Assembly (NCBI GenBank): GCA_902520885.1
Contig: CABYPW010000008.1
Span: forward strand, 1-64,000
Origin: an uncultured SAR116 cluster alpha proteobacterium
GTDB lineage: Bacteria; Pseudomonadota; Alphaproteobacteria; Puniceispirillales; Puniceispirillaceae
DNA length: 64,000 nt
Direction: 5' to 3'
Shown here: piece by piece, positions 1-12,100 of the stretch
Layout of the letters: every line of letters starts with the position of its first letter
Position numbering within the stretch: position 1 is the stretch's first letter
Program-made: the position numbers and the translations under genes
Notes under the pieces: generated by a model
Database searches by the model: none
Told to the model about the DNA's origin: nothing
What the model saw: the letters and a program-made list of their open reading frames with translations, nothing else

Positions 1-1965
1 TGTTAAATCTATTCCAAAGTTTTTCGCCTTAGATTTAACAAAAAATTCTGCTGCTTGAATCGACTCCTTCATAACATCGCCCAACTTTCCTGTAGATGAG
101 ATTTTACCTTTTCCAGGTACAAGAACTGATTCTACCTGTAATAATTCACCACCAACTTTCGTCCAGGCAAGACCCGTGACAACACCTACCTGATCGTCAG
201 AGTCAATCTCTCCAAACTTAAATTTTTTAACTCCCATAAAATCGGATAGATTTTCTTGATTTATTTTTATACAGTTAGTCTCACCCATAACAATTTGCGT
301 TAAGGCTTTTCTTACAATACGAGCTAAAGAACGCTCCAAAGCGCGAACTCCTGCCTCTCTAGTATAGTATCTGATTACATCTCTCACACAATCCTGAGAA
401 ATTGTAATTTCAGCTTCTTTTATACCATGTTCCTTAAGTTGCCTCGGCAAAAGATGATTTATTGCAATTTCAATTTTTTCATCCTCTGTGTAGCCTGAAA
501 GCTGTATTATCTCCATTCTATCAAGAAGAGGTTCGGGCATATTTAAATTATTAGCAGTTGTGATAAACATGACATTGGATAAATCAAAGTCAACCTCAAG
601 GTAATGGTCCTGAAATGTATTATTTTGCGCTGGATCAAGAACTTCTAGTAAAGCAGAACTTGGATCTCCCCGCCAGTCTGCACCTAATTTGTCTATCTCA
701 TCTAAAAGAAATAATGGATTATTTTTCTCGGCTTTCTTCATTCCATGAAGAATTTTCCCTGGCATTGAACCGATATATGTTCTTCGGTGGCCTCTGATTT
801 CAGCTTCATCCCTAACGCCACCAAGCGCCATTCTCACAAATTGCCTACCTGAAGCCCTTGCTATACTTTTACCAAGAGACGTTTTACCGACCCCTGGTGG
901 TCCAACAAGACATAAGATCGGGCCTTTATTTTTCTTAGTTCTCTTTTGCACCGCTAAAAATTCAATTATTCGTTCCTTAACTTTATCCAAACCAAAATGG
1001 TCATCATCAAGAATCTGTCTTGCCTGCTGTATGTCAATTTTTAACCTACTAGCCTTCTTCCAGGGCAATGCAACCATCCAGTCAAGATAATTTCTTACAA
1101 CTGTAGCCTCGGCACTCATTGGCCCCATGTTGCGGAGTTTTTTAATTTCATTAAAAGCTTTATCTTTAGCTTCCTTAGGTAATTTTGCTTTAATAACCTT
1201 TTCTTGAATTTCATCAATCTCGTTTTTGCCGTCTTCGGTCTCCCCAAGCTCTTTCTGAATCGCCTTCATTTGCTCATTTAAATAATATTCTCGCTGAGTT
1301 TTCTCCATTTGTCTTTTAACGCGGCTTCTTATTCGACGCTCAACCTGAAGAACACTAATTTCACCATCCATAAGCTCATACAATCGTTCTAAACGGGCGC
1401 GTACATCAAGTTTTTCTAATAACTGTTGCTTATCTTCTATGCTCACCGCTACATGTGAGGCCAATGTGTCTGCGACCTTATTGGTGTCTTCCAGTTGATT
1501 AACAGAGGACAAAACTTCAGATGCAATTTTTTTATTGAGTTTAATGTAGTCCTCAAAATGATGGATCGCCGCTCTACCAAGCGCAATTACTTCTGGATCT
1601 GTAATTTTTTCTTCATATATTTCCTGAACAGTCCCCAACAGAAAATCTGAGGAATCATCAATTTCAACGACCTGAGCTCTTCTTCCACCTTCAACTAAAA
1701 CTTTTACAGTTCCATCTGGTAATTTTAGTAATTGCAAAATTGATCCAAGCGTACCAACACGATATAAGTCATCAGATGAAGGCTCTTCAGTACTAGCGTC
1801 CGTTTGCGTTAGCAAGAGTATTTGCTTGTTCTGGGCCATCACAGTTTCAAGGGCTAGCACCGACTTCTCTCGCCCAACGAATAAAGGAACTATCATATGA
1901 GGGAAAACAACAATGTCTCTCAATGGAAGTATTGGTATATTTTGTTTATCATCATTCTTAGACAT
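1..1965 (-). CDS. lon: ATP-dependent protease Lon (partial, C-terminus outside the window)
   Basis: Cytoplasmic AAA+ serine protease that degrades damaged proteins and some regulators. My translation gives 655 codons from the ATG at 1965 to the window edge. It begins MSKNDDKQNIPILPLRDIVV, the usual start of the Lon substrate-binding domain, then a helical region and the AAA+ module with Walker A GPPGVGKT (residues 355-362) and Walker B FLLDEIDK. By comparison with E. coli Lon the Ser-Lys catalytic dyad lies just past the end at base 1, so proteolytic competence cannot be checked. The ATG has an AGGA ribosome site about 8 bases upstream. clpX lies upstream on the same strand, 318 bases away, so lon probably has its own promoter. 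Confidence 0.97.
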   Translation of the reverse strand, partial: MSKNDDKQNIPILPLRDIVVFPHMIVPLFVGREKSVLALETVMAQNKQILLLTQTDASTEEPSSDDLYRVGTLGSILQLLKLPDGTVKVLVEGGRRAQVVEIDDSSDFLLGTVQEIYEEKITDPEVIALGRAAIHHFEDYIKLNKKIASEVLSSVNQLEDTNKVADTLASHVAVSIEDKQQLLEKLDVRARLERLYELMDGEISVLQVERRIRSRVKRQMEKTQREYYLNEQMKAIQKELGETEDGKNEIDEIQEKVIKAKLPKEAKDKAFNEIKKLRNMGPMSAEATVVRNYLDWMVALPWKKASRLKIDIQQARQILDDDHFGLDKVKERIIEFLAVQKRTKKNKGPILCLVGPPGVGKTSLGKSIARASGRQFVRMALGGVRDEAEIRGHRRTYIGSMPGKILHGMKKAEKNNPLFLLDEIDKLGADWRGDPSSALLEVLDPAQNNTFQDHYLEVDFDLSNVMFITTANNLNMPEPLLDRMEIIQLSGYTEDEKIEIAINHLLPRQLKEHGIKEAEITISQDCVRDVIRYYTREAGVRALERSLARIVRKALTQIVMGETNCIKINQENLSDFMGVKKFKFGEIDSDDQVGVVTGLAWTKVGGELLQVESVLVPGKGKISSTGKLGDVMKESIQAAEFFVKSKAKNFGIDLT

Positions 1966-2283
1966 CAATAAATCCTCATTACGCAAGCTGTGGGTGTTTT
2001 AAATATCAATCAAAAAAACTATTAACTACCAGTTACACCCCTAAAAAATCAACTATTAGTGTATTGCCGTCATCACAGCCTACAACCTAATGTGATATTA
2101 AAATCACAGATTTCAAGAGCAAAAACGTGCAAAGAGGGATTAAAGTTATAAAACCAAACATATTTTAAATTAAATGTTTTTCTTCGCAAAGAGATCAAAT
2201 AGCGAAAGATTTTTTAAATATTTTATCTAAATTATCGAGTACCAAAAACAAACAATTAGATTTATTTTTTCTTTTTTAGATTG
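1966..2283. other. lon upstream region, no gene
   Basis: This 318-base stretch between the lon start and the clpX stop holds no plausible coding frame. It contains the TGTGAT/ATCACA palindrome listed separately and a third half-site ATCACA at 2072-2077, which could pair with the central TGTGAT in place of the downstream one. A perfect heat-shock -35 hexamer (CTTGAA on the minus strand) overlaps the palindrome, but no good -10 follows. A CTTCGC/GCGAAAG inverted repeat near 2180-2210 is not followed by a T-run in the clpX direction. Confidence 0.5.
2091..2108. promoter_or_regulatory. CRP/FNR-type operator upstream of lon
   Basis: TGTGAT-N6-ATCACA is a perfect 18-base palindrome matching the CRP-family consensus TGTGA-N6-TCACA. 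It lies about 125 bases upstream of the lon start codon. The match to the consensus is seen directly; binding by a CRP/FNR-family regulator is inferred, and no such regulator gene is in the window. Confidence 0.45.
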
Positions 2284-3543
2284 TTATGCTCCGGAATCTT
2301 GTTTAGAGACTGAACTATGAACAAGCAATGGGGCAGCGTTAGATAGAACAACATCTTCATTGATTATTACACTATCGATATTATTTGTTGTAGGGATATC
2401 AAACATTGTATCCATTAAAATACTCTCCAAAATAGAACGAAGTCCTCGTGCACCCGTTTTCCTCTCTATTGCGCGTCTTGCTATAGCCTTTAACGCATCC
2501 TCTCTAAACTCAAGAAGCACGTCATCCATTTCAAAAAGTGCTTTATATTGCTTTGTAAGGGCGTTTTTTGGTTCAACTAAAATTTGAACCAGCGCATCTT
2601 CATCCAAATCTTCTAATGTCGCAATTACTGGTAATCTTCCAATAAATTCTGGAATTAAACCAAATTTGACAAGATCTTCAGGCTCAATTTTGGTAAGTAT
2701 TTCTCCTATCTTGTGCTCGTCCTTATCTCTAACTGTCGCACCAAATCCGATGCCTGTACTATTAGTTCTATCAGCAATTAGTCGCTCAAGCCCTGCGAAA
2801 GCTCCTCCACAAATAAAAAGAATGTTGGTGGTGTCAACTTGCAAAAATTCCTGCTGTGGATGCTTCCTTCCTCCCTGAGGTGGAACCGAAGCAACTGTTC
2901 CCTCCATTATTTTTAATAATGCTTGTTGGACGCCCTCACCTGATACATCTCTAGTGATTGAGGGATTATCTGACTTTCTGCTAATTTTATCAACTTCATC
3001 GATATAAACAATGCCTCGCTGAGCCTTCTCAACATTGTAATCAGCCGCTTGAAGTAATTTCAAAATTATATTTTCAACATCCTCTCCAACGTAACCCGCC
3101 TCTGTAAGCGTTGTTGCATCAGCCATGGTAAAAGGAACATCGAGTATGCGCGCGAGTGTCTGAGCAAGCAACGTCTTTCCCGAACCAGTGGGCCCGACGA
3201 GCATGATGTTAGATTTTGATATTTCAAGATCTCCGACGTTACCCGCATTCGCTAGTCGTTTATAGTGATTGTGAACTGCAACAGATAAAACACGTTTTGC
3301 TTTTTCTTGACCAATAACATAATCGTCTAACACTGTTTTTATATCGTAAGGTGAGGGTACCCCCTCGCCGCTTTTCACAAAACTACCCTTATGCTCTTCG
3401 CGGATTATATCCATGCATAATTCCACGCATTCATCACAAATAAAAACTGTCGGACCTGCTATGAGCTTTTTTACCTCATGCTGACTCTTCCCGCAAAAAG
3501 AACAAAACAAAGTTGATTTGGTATTATTCTCTGATTTTGCCAT
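2284..3543 (-). CDS. clpX: ATP-dependent Clp protease ATP-binding subunit ClpX
   Basis: AAA+ unfoldase that recognises substrates and feeds them to ClpP. The zinc-binding domain has C14, C17, C36 and C39; Walker A GPTGSGKT is at 117-124, followed by the VYIDEVDK Walker B, and the IGFG loop that docks on ClpP is present. At 419 residues the length is normal. I start at the ATG at 3543 (MAKSENN), with AAGGA upstream, rather than the in-frame TTG two codons earlier. clpP lies 133 bases upstream on the same strand, the usual tig-clpP-clpX order. Just upstream, around 3578-3595, are two overlapping AT-rich palindromes of unknown meaning. Confidence 0.98.
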   Translation of the reverse strand: MAKSENNTKSTLFCSFCGKSQHEVKKLIAGPTVFICDECVELCMDIIREEHKGSFVKSGEGVPSPYDIKTVLDDYVIGQEKAKRVLSVAVHNHYKRLANAGNVGDLEISKSNIMLVGPTGSGKTLLAQTLARILDVPFTMADATTLTEAGYVGEDVENIILKLLQAADYNVEKAQRGIVYIDEVDKISRKSDNPSITRDVSGEGVQQALLKIMEGTVASVPPQGGRKHPQQEFLQVDTTNILFICGGAFAGLERLIADRTNSTGIGFGATVRDKDEHKIGEILTKIEPEDLVKFGLIPEFIGRLPVIATLEDLDEDALVQILVEPKNALTKQYKALFEMDDVLLEFREDALKAIARRAIERKTGARGLRSILESILMDTMFDIPTTNNIDSVIINEDVVLSNAAPLLVHSSVSKQDSGA

Positions 3544-3676
3544 TACCAATTAATCCTTTTTATATTCCAATTAGGCCGTTAATATTAACATGTTATCAGA
3601 TTAAAACCTCTTGTCATTAAAACTTAACTAAAATTTATTTTTTTTATTCGCCCACATTTTTTACGTATTTAATAAG

Positions 3677-4303
3677 CTAATCTTTCTCAGGGGCAGGACG
3701 CTTTGATACCACTTCGTCAATTAACCCCATTTCCTTTGCTTCATCTGGAGACATGAATGTGTCACGTTCCATAATTTTTTCAATTTGCTTTAGTGATTTT
3801 CCTGAATGCTTCTCATAAATTTTATTAAGCCTACTTCTCAGACTAATTATTTCTTTCGCGTGAATTTCAACATCAGTAGCCTGACCTTGAAAACCACCAG
3901 ATGGTTGGTGGGTCATTATGCGGGAATTTGGAAGACAGTGTCTTTTCCCAGCCGCCCCTGCAGTTAAAAGCAAAGAGCCCATTGATGCCGCTTGTCCAAT
4001 ACAAACTGTAGAAACATCAGGTCGAATATATTCCATTGTATCGTAAATTGCCATACCCGAAGTAACTACCCCACCAGGTGAATTAATATACATGAATATA
4101 TCTTTTGAAGGGTTTTCTGATTCAAGGAATAATAATTGTGCACAAATGACAGATGCCATCATATCTTCTACAGGACCGTTCAAAAATATAATGCGCTCTT
4201 TCAAAAGTCGTGAATAAATGTCATAAGATCGCTCACCCCTATTGGTTTGCTCGACGACCATTGGGATTAATGCAGAGGTTTCAGGTAGCACAGAATTTAT
4301 CAT
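3677..4303 (-). CDS. clpP: ATP-dependent Clp protease proteolytic subunit ClpP
   Basis: Serine peptidase that forms the tetradecameric chamber of ClpXP. The 208-residue protein has the catalytic Ser107 in GQAASMGS, His132 in MTHQPSGG and the expected Asp in the ERDTFMS segment, so the triad is intact. The N-terminus is close to that of other alphaproteobacterial ClpP proteins. It sits between tig and clpX on the same strand. A heat-shock-like promoter and a 7-base inverted repeat lie in the 137-base gap upstream, which suggests that clpP, perhaps with clpX, is transcribed separately from tig. Confidence 0.98.
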   Translation of the reverse strand: MINSVLPETSALIPMVVEQTNRGERSYDIYSRLLKERIIFLNGPVEDMMASVICAQLLFLESENPSKDIFMYINSPGGVVTSGMAIYDTMEYIRPDVSTVCIGQAASMGSLLLTAGAAGKRHCLPNSRIMTHQPSGGFQGQATDVEIHAKEIISLRSRLNKIYEKHSGKSLKQIEKIMERDTFMSPDEAKEMGLIDEVVSKRPAPEKD

Positions 4304-4348
4304 TACTTACTTTTCCTTTATGTAACTATCAAAAAACGTGGGCAACTC

Positions 4349-4370
4349 ATTGGTTTATGCAGTAACCAAT
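4349..4370. repeat. Inverted repeat in the clpP leader
   Basis: ATTGGTT-N8-AACCAAT, perfect 7-base arms, lies between the predicted clpP promoter and the clpP start. It could be a repressor operator or an mRNA hairpin. No T-run follows in either direction, so it is not a terminator. Confidence 0.4.
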
Positions 4371-4387
4371 TAATATTTTCTTAACAA

Positions 4388-4415
4388 AGTATAGCGAAAT
4401 TAACTAAGTGCCAAG
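4388..4415 (-). promoter_or_regulatory. Putative clpP promoter (heat-shock-like)
   Basis: On the minus strand CTTGGCAC is followed by GCTATACT. The elements resemble alphaproteobacterial RpoH promoters (CTTG ... CYTATNT). Read as a sigma-70 promoter (TTGGCA/TATACT) the 15-base spacer is short. The inferred leader is about 75 bases. RpoH control of clpP is well known in related bacteria; here it is an inference. Confidence 0.4.
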
Positions 4416-4440
4416 AATTTATAAATATTTATTGATTAAA

Positions 4441-6030
4441 CTAATTTTTGGAAGCCTTTTTCTTTGCTGATTTTTTTGTTGCCAATTTCTTAGTTACCTT
4501 TTTTGTAGCTGATTTTTCATTTTTTGGAGAAACATTAGATTTATTGTTAGCTTTCTTATTTACTTGTTTCTTTTTTTCAGCAGAAATGCCAGATTTGCCC
4601 AACTTACTTTTGGGTTTTACTTTCGTTTTTTTCTTTGCTGATTTTTTAAGAGCGTCTTTACCGGAACTTTCCTGAGAATTATATAATGCACTAATATCAG
4701 TTTCAACATCAATCACTTTGGCAAGCTCCAAAACGTAATCAATTACTTTATCTTCAAATAATGGACCAGCAAGCTGTTGCGTGGCTTCTGGGTTTTTCTG
4801 ATAGTATTCAATAATCTGTTTTTCTTGTCCCGGATATTTTTTTGCCTGCTCAAATATAGCTCGCTTTGTATCTTCCTCCGATACTTTTATCTCGTTGGAT
4901 CTTCCTATTTCTGTTAACATCAATCCTAATCTTACTCTTCTGGTGGCAATCTCCAATGCTTCCTTTTTAGTATCATCGTCGAGTCCTTCATCTGCATTAC
5001 TTTTTTCTGCATGAGTTTGCTCAGAGTCATGATCATGGTCGTGCTCACGATTATTATTTTTTCCTTGCTCCGATTTTATAGATTTGGCGACTACATTATA
5101 TTCAGAATCTAGCAGCGTTTGAGGGACATCAAAGTTGGCATACTCGTTTAGCTGGTCTAGGATGTTCTTTTTTACTAATTGGCGAAGCGCAGGCTGATGT
5201 TGTGCGCTAAGTTGTCCACGCACCGCTTCCTCGAGAGCAGTCAATTTGTCAAAACCCAATTTTTCAGCAAGCGCATCATCTAATACTGGCTTACCCTTTA
5301 TTCTGACTTCATTTATACTGACAGCAAAAACAGCTTGTTTGCCAGCAAGGTGCGAAGCTTGATAATTCTCTGGAAACGTCACATCAACATTTTTTGTATC
5401 TCTGGCTTTTGAACCTAAAAGCCCCTCCTCAAAACCAGGTATAAATGAGTTGCTCCCAAGCTCTAATGAATGCCCCTTAGCTGCGCCACCTTCGAATGGA
5501 ACTCCATCAATTGACCCTTCGAAATCGATTATAACAACATCCCCTAAAACAGCCTTGTGCCCTTTTTTTGCTTTTTCTGTTGGACTGTTTTCCTGTGCAA
5601 GTCGCTGCATAGTATTAGTAACTTCTTTTTCGTCCAGAGGCAACGTAGGTCTTTCAATTGACATTTCTGTTATGTTTGGTAATTCAATCTCAGGGAGAAC
5701 TTCACATTTTAATTTTGCCTCAAGATCTTTTCCATCTTCATATGCGGTAATATCAAGGGATGGTTGACTTGCAAGATTCAAATCATTTTTTTCTATGGCC
5801 TCTTTCGCTGCCTCATCAAGCATTGACTGTATAACCTCACCCTTAGACTGGTCGCCAAAACGTGTTTTGACTACAGATAAAGGTACTTTTCCTGGCCGAA
5901 AACCTGGCAACTTTGCAGTTTTAGAAATTTCAGTCAATTTTTCCACTGTACGCTTCTCAATTTCGCCGGCATCTATTGCGATTTCAAATTCACGAGAAAG
6001 TCCTTTATTTAATGACAATTTTATCTGCAT
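4441..6030 (-). CDS. tig: Trigger factor with lysine-rich C-terminal extension
   Basis: Ribosome-bound chaperone and peptidyl-prolyl isomerase that meets nascent chains. The ribosome-docking signature GFRPGKVP is at 43-50, the FKBP-type isomerase domain at about 163-245, and the chaperone arms follow. At 529 residues it is longer than the usual 430-450. Two parts account for this: a His/Asp-rich insert at about 322-352 (containing REHDHDHD) in the chaperone arm, and a tail from about 455 to 529 that is roughly 40% lysine with Ala, Ser and Asn. The tail resembles histone H1-like low-complexity sequence and may bind RNA or the ribosome. The start is the ATG giving MQIKLSLNKG, the standard trigger factor N-terminus. 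Confidence 0.96.
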   Translation of the reverse strand: MQIKLSLNKGLSREFEIAIDAGEIEKRTVEKLTEISKTAKLPGFRPGKVPLSVVKTRFGDQSKGEVIQSMLDEAAKEAIEKNDLNLASQPSLDITAYEDGKDLEAKLKCEVLPEIELPNITEMSIERPTLPLDEKEVTNTMQRLAQENSPTEKAKKGHKAVLGDVVIIDFEGSIDGVPFEGGAAKGHSLELGSNSFIPGFEEGLLGSKARDTKNVDVTFPENYQASHLAGKQAVFAVSINEVRIKGKPVLDDALAEKLGFDKLTALEEAVRGQLSAQHQPALRQLVKKNILDQLNEYANFDVPQTLLDSEYNVVAKSIKSEQGKNNNREHDHDHDSEQTHAEKSNADEGLDDDTKKEALEIATRRVRLGLMLTEIGRSNEIKVSEEDTKRAIFEQAKKYPGQEKQIIEYYQKNPEATQQLAGPLFEDKVIDYVLELAKVIDVETDISALYNSQESSGKDALKKSAKKKTKVKPKSKLGKSGISAEKKKQVNKKANNKSNVSPKNEKSATKKVTKKLATKKSAKKKASKN

Positions 6031-6126
6031 TCTGTGTATTTCCTAATCTTTTCATCTGCCTTTATAAACCAACATGGCGAATATATGAATTCTGGTAATT
6101 TTCACCTTTAAAGCAGTTTGTTTTAG

Positions 6127-6211
6127 TGGTGCGGGCGGAGGGACTTGAACCCCCACATCGCTAGATACCAGAACCTAAATCTGGCGCGTCTACCAATTTC
6201 GCCACGCCCGC
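6127..6211 (-). tRNA. tRNA-Leu (anticodon UAG)
   Basis: The complement folds into a cloverleaf with acceptor stem GCGGGCG/CGCCCGC, a long variable arm typical of leucine tRNA, the TTCAAGTCC T-loop, and an anticodon stem CCAGA/TCTGG holding loop TTTAGGT, which gives anticodon TAG. Discriminator A73 and the CCA end are encoded (bases 6127-6130). Confidence 0.96.
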
Positions 6212-6418
6212 AAAGTAAATTGTTTATTATCGCTACAAAAATAAGATGATTGCGTCAACATCAATAACAGCCTAGTACTGTATTTATTTTATAAATTTTC
6301 AATAAACCAATCTTTTGAAGAACCTCAAACGAAAGCGCAATAAAAACATATCTTTTTTAACATTACCAAGAAAATCAAAATCCATCGTTTAACTATTAAT
6401 TTTGCTAAGCGAATTTGT

Positions 6419-6496
6419 TGGGGCGAGTGACCGGATTCGAACCGGCGACATCCAGTACCACAAACTGGCGCTCTAACCAACTGAGCTACACCCGCC
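6419..6496 (-). tRNA. tRNA-His (anticodon GUG)
   Basis: The complement folds into a cloverleaf with anticodon stem CCAGT/ACTGG and loop TTGTGGT, giving GTG. The extra 5' G typical of tRNA-His is present and pairs with C73; the CCA end is encoded. The T-arm reads CCGGTTCGAATCCGG. Confidence 0.96.
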
Positions 6497-6688
6497 ATAA
6501 TAACTTAATAAATTTAGACACACCTATCAAAAGCTTATTACAACAAGAGAATTTTTGTTGCAACACCATAACAACATAGACCATAAAGTTTCCAATAATA
6601 AAGAAACATTGAATATGAAAAAATTCTATTCTACCTCAATTTCTTTAGTTTAGTTGAAGTGATAAAATAAAGTGCATAGGATAGTCTG

Positions 6689-7855
6689 ATGCTAAATGAA
6701 AATCTTTGTAAACTTGGAACTGAAACTGCCTTTAGCGTTTTAGCTAAAGCTAATGAACTGCAAAAATATGGGAAAACCATTATTAATCTTGGAATAGGCC
6801 AACCAGATTTTAGTACACCCAAGCACATAGTTGAAGCCGGAGTAAAAGCATTGCGTGATGGGCAACATGGCTATACTCCATCACTTGGTCTAATCCCTTT
6901 ACGAGAAGCAGTAAAAGAGGATTTATCGCTACGCTATGGATATTGCCCACCTATATCACAAATTCAGATTACCCCAGGTGGGAAACCAATAATTTTTATA
7001 GCGGCGATGGTATACGGTGGAAAAGGTAAAGAAATTTTAATGCCAAATCCAAGTTTCCCAATTTATGAGTCTGCAGTCTCATATTCTGGCGCAACACCAG
7101 TATTTTATGAGCTAGATGAACGAAAGGGTTTTTCATTTAATGCAGAGGAGATATTGGGCAAAATAACCAAGCAAACAACATTAATTATGATTAACACGCC
7201 CCATAATCCATCCGGGGGTATTACACCTCCTTCGGAAATTAAAAAGTTAGTCAGGGGTTTAGAAAATTATCCAAATATAACTCTTTTTTCTGACGAAATT
7301 TATGATCGTTTAGTATTTAACACTTCACCCCACTCTCTTCTATCTTATCCAGAAATTACTGATAGATTAATCATACTAAATGGCTGGTCAAAAACCTTCG
7401 CCATGACAGGTTGGAGAATTGGCTATGGCATCTGGCCTGCAAAGGTTATTGAGTATGCGGATAAAATTGGCGTAAATTATCATTCTTGTGTAAACACTCC
7501 AACGCAATTTGCAGCATTAGCCGCAACAACAGGTGAGCAGGATTGTGTTGAAAATATGAAAGACGCCTTTAAGAGAAGAGCTGAACTCATAACAGCAAAT
7601 TTGAATAACATAACGGGAATAACATGCCAGATGCCAGGGGGTGCTTTTTATGCCTTCCCAAATATCAGTCAACTTGGTGTTTCGTCCGAATTAATACAAA
7701 ATCAATTGCTTGAAGAATTTGGCGTTGCTGTTTTAGCCGGAACTGCTTTTGGAAGCTATGGCGAGGGTCACCTTAGATTTTCCTCCGCAAATTCAGATGC
7801 TCTTATAAATGAAGCGTGCAATAAGCTAAAGCAACTAACACTTAATTATGTTTAA
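6689..7855 (+). CDS. Class I/II pyridoxal-phosphate aminotransferase
   Basis: Fold-type I PLP aminotransferase, probably acting on aspartate, alanine or an aromatic amino acid; the substrate cannot be read from sequence. Family marks are the N-terminal NLGIGQPDF, NTPHNPSGG, SDEIYD and the Schiff-base lysine K235 in NGWSKTFAMTGWRIGYG, with the C-terminal LRFSSA arginine that binds the carboxylate. At 388 residues the length is normal. AGGA lies 7 bases before the ATG. It is monocistronic and ends shortly before a hairpin; the glnB leader follows. A link to nitrogen metabolism is suggested only by the neighbouring glnB-glnA. Confidence 0.9.
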   Translation: MLNENLCKLGTETAFSVLAKANELQKYGKTIINLGIGQPDFSTPKHIVEAGVKALRDGQHGYTPSLGLIPLREAVKEDLSLRYGYCPPISQIQITPGGKPIIFIAAMVYGGKGKEILMPNPSFPIYESAVSYSGATPVFYELDERKGFSFNAEEILGKITKQTTLIMINTPHNPSGGITPPSEIKKLVRGLENYPNITLFSDEIYDRLVFNTSPHSLLSYPEITDRLIILNGWSKTFAMTGWRIGYGIWPAKVIEYADKIGVNYHSCVNTPTQFAALAATTGEQDCVENMKDAFKRRAELITANLNNITGITCQMPGGAFYAFPNISQLGVSSELIQNQLLEEFGVAVLAGTAFGSYGEGHLRFSSANSDALINEACNKLKQLTLNYV

Positions 7856-7858
7856 AAA

Positions 7859-7877
7859 TTGCATAATTTTTATGCAA
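7859..7877. terminator. Hairpin after the aminotransferase gene
   Basis: TTGCATAA-TTT-TTATGCAA is a perfect 8-base-arm inverted repeat three bases after the stop codon. There is no immediate T-run on the plus strand, so it is a weak terminator candidate and could instead be an operator in the glnB upstream region. Confidence 0.35.
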
Positions 7878-7928
7878 AAATTACAAATTTTGTTTTTCGC
7901 CGACTAGTCTGTTGCAAGTGTAATCTGC

Positions 7929-8446
<518 letters not shown>

Positions 8447-8531
8447 TTAAACTTAGCCCATATGCTTACCCAAAATTTTGTTAACAGTTTTTTTATAATT
8501 TGCAACAGAAATTGGAATGAAAGGATTAAAA

Positions 8532-9941
8532 ATGTCAGATGTAAAAAAAATCATGGAAATGATAAAAGAAAATGATGTTACCTATGTAGATGTTCGTTTT
8601 ACAGACCCGAGAGGTAAAATGCAGCATTTATCACAGCACGTAGATACTATAAATGAAGAAACTCTTGAAGAAGGATTCATGTTTGATGGATCTTCTATCG
8701 CTGGATGGAAAGCCATTAATGAATCAGACATGTTACTTAAACCAGATTTATACAGAGCTTTTATGGACCCATTTTTTGCCCAGCCAACACTCGCTCTATT
8801 TTGTGATGTACTTGAACCATCGTCAGGACAACCATACTCCAGAGACCCTCGCTCTACTGCCAAGGCAGCAATAGCTCATATGGCTTCTACGGGAGTTGCA
8901 GATACTGCTTTTTTTGGACCAGAGGCTGAATTTTTTCTTTTCGAAGATGTTAAAATGGACGTCTCTATGAATAGAGGGTATTACGAAGTCGACTCATCAG
9001 AAGGCCCATATAATAGCGCTAAAAATTATGATGAGGGTAATCTTGGACATAGACCAGGTATCAAGGGTGGATATTTCCCTGTGCCACCGGTTGATTCGGG
9101 TCAAGATGTAAGGAGTGAAATGTTATCTGTTATGGCAGATATGGGAGTTCCCGTGGAAAAACATCATCATGAAGTTGCTCCGTCTCAGCACGAACTGGGA
9201 ATGAAGTTTGGAGAGCTAATTGAAACAGCAGACAATCTTCAACTTTATAAATATTCAGTGCAGCAAGTGGCCAATGCTTATGGACTATCTGCTACCTTTA
9301 TGCCTAAGCCAATTGCTGGTGATAACGGCTCAGGTATGCATGTTCATCAGTCACTATGGAATGGCGGAAAACCCCTATTTGCTGGAAATTCATACGCAGA
9401 TCTATCAGAGAGTGCTTTATTTTACATTGGAGGTATAATCAGACATGCGAAAGCGCTAAATGCGTTTACAAACCCCTCTACAAACTCTTATAAAAGGTTG
9501 ATACCAGGATACGAAGCGCCAGTTCTCTTGGCGTATTCAGCGAGGAACCGCTCTGCGTCATGCAGGATTCCGTTTGTATCAAGTCCCAATGGGAAACGTG
9601 TTGAGGTTCGATTCCCGGATGCAATGGCTAACCCATATCTCGCGTTCTCAGCCATGCTGATGGCAGGATTAGATGGTATTAAGAATAAAATTAATCCAGG
9701 CGATGCAATGGATAAAGACTTATATGATCTCCCTGCAGAGGAATTAGAACAAATACCAACCGTATGCGGTTCTCTTAGAGAGGCTCTTGAAAACTTAGAC
9801 ACAGATAGGGCTTTTCTTACAGACGGAAATGTATTCACGGATGACCAGATAGACGGTTACATTGACCTAAAAATGGAGGAAGTGATTAATCTCGAACACA
9901 CGCCATCACCAATTGAATTTAAAATGTACTACTCGTCATAA
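8532..9941 (+). CDS. glnA: Glutamine synthetase type I
   Basis: Makes glutamine from glutamate, ammonia and ATP as a dodecamer. I start at the ATG at 8532 ([10 protein letters not shown]), which has AAAGGA 8 bases upstream and gives 469 residues, exactly the usual GSI length; an upstream in-frame ATG at 8517 overlaps that ribosome site. [10 protein letters not shown], the metal-binding [13 protein letters not shown] segment, [10 protein letters not shown] and the adenylylation Tyr398 in LYDLPAEE are present, so the enzyme should be of the adenylylation-controlled type. It follows glnB and ends before a clear terminator. Confidence 0.97.
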   Translation: MSDVKKIMEMIKENDVTYVDVRFTDPRGKMQHLSQHVDTINEETLEEGFMFDGSSIAGWKAINESDMLLKPDLYRAFMDPFFAQPTLALFCDVLEPSSGQPYSRDPRSTAKAAIAHMASTGVADTAFFGPEAEFFLFEDVKMDVSMNRGYYEVDSSEGPYNSAKNYDEGNLGHRPGIKGGYFPVPPVDSGQDVRSEMLSVMADMGVPVEKHHHEVAPSQHELGMKFGELIETADNLQLYKYSVQQVANAYGLSATFMPKPIAGDNGSGMHVHQSLWNGGKPLFAGNSYADLSESALFYIGGIIRHAKALNAFTNPSTNSYKRLIPGYEAPVLLAYSARNRSASCRIPFVSSPNGKRVEVRFPDAMANPYLAFSAMLMAGLDGIKNKINPGDAMDKDLYDLPAEELEQIPTVCGSLREALENLDTDRAFLTDGNVFTDDQIDGYIDLKMEEVINLEHTPSPIEFKMYYSS

Positions 9942-9963
9942 TATTTTATCAAAATACCCAAAA

Positions 9964-9998
9964 AAAACCTCAAAAAATGCTTTTGGGGTTTTTTTTTG
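9964..9998 (+). terminator. Rho-independent terminator of glnA
   Basis: AAAACCTCAAAA and CTTTTGGGGTTTT can pair around a short loop, followed by a run of T residues, 20-odd bases after the glnA stop. It closes the glnBA unit before parE. Confidence 0.8.
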
Positions 9999-10065
9999 GG
10001 CTGAAATAAATCTTTATATTGTGCGAAGTGTTAAATTTATACTACACCCAGTGCATCATCATTAA

Positions 10066-12081
<2,016 letters not shown>

Positions 12082-12100
12082 ACAACCCTTCTAAAATTAA

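Noticed and set aside
3578-3595. Overlapping palindromes GTTAATATTAAC and TAACATGTTA upstream of clpX
   Set aside because: Short AT-rich palindromes are expected often in DNA this AT-rich; there is no second copy or clear link to a regulator.
4448-4675. 75-codon Phe-rich frame antisense to the trigger factor tail
   Set aside because: Phe/Leu-rich sequence is the direct complement of the lysine-rich tail codons, so it is not an independent membrane protein.
9488-9838. 116-codon open frame on the minus strand
   Set aside because: It is antisense to conserved glnA; a shadow frame.
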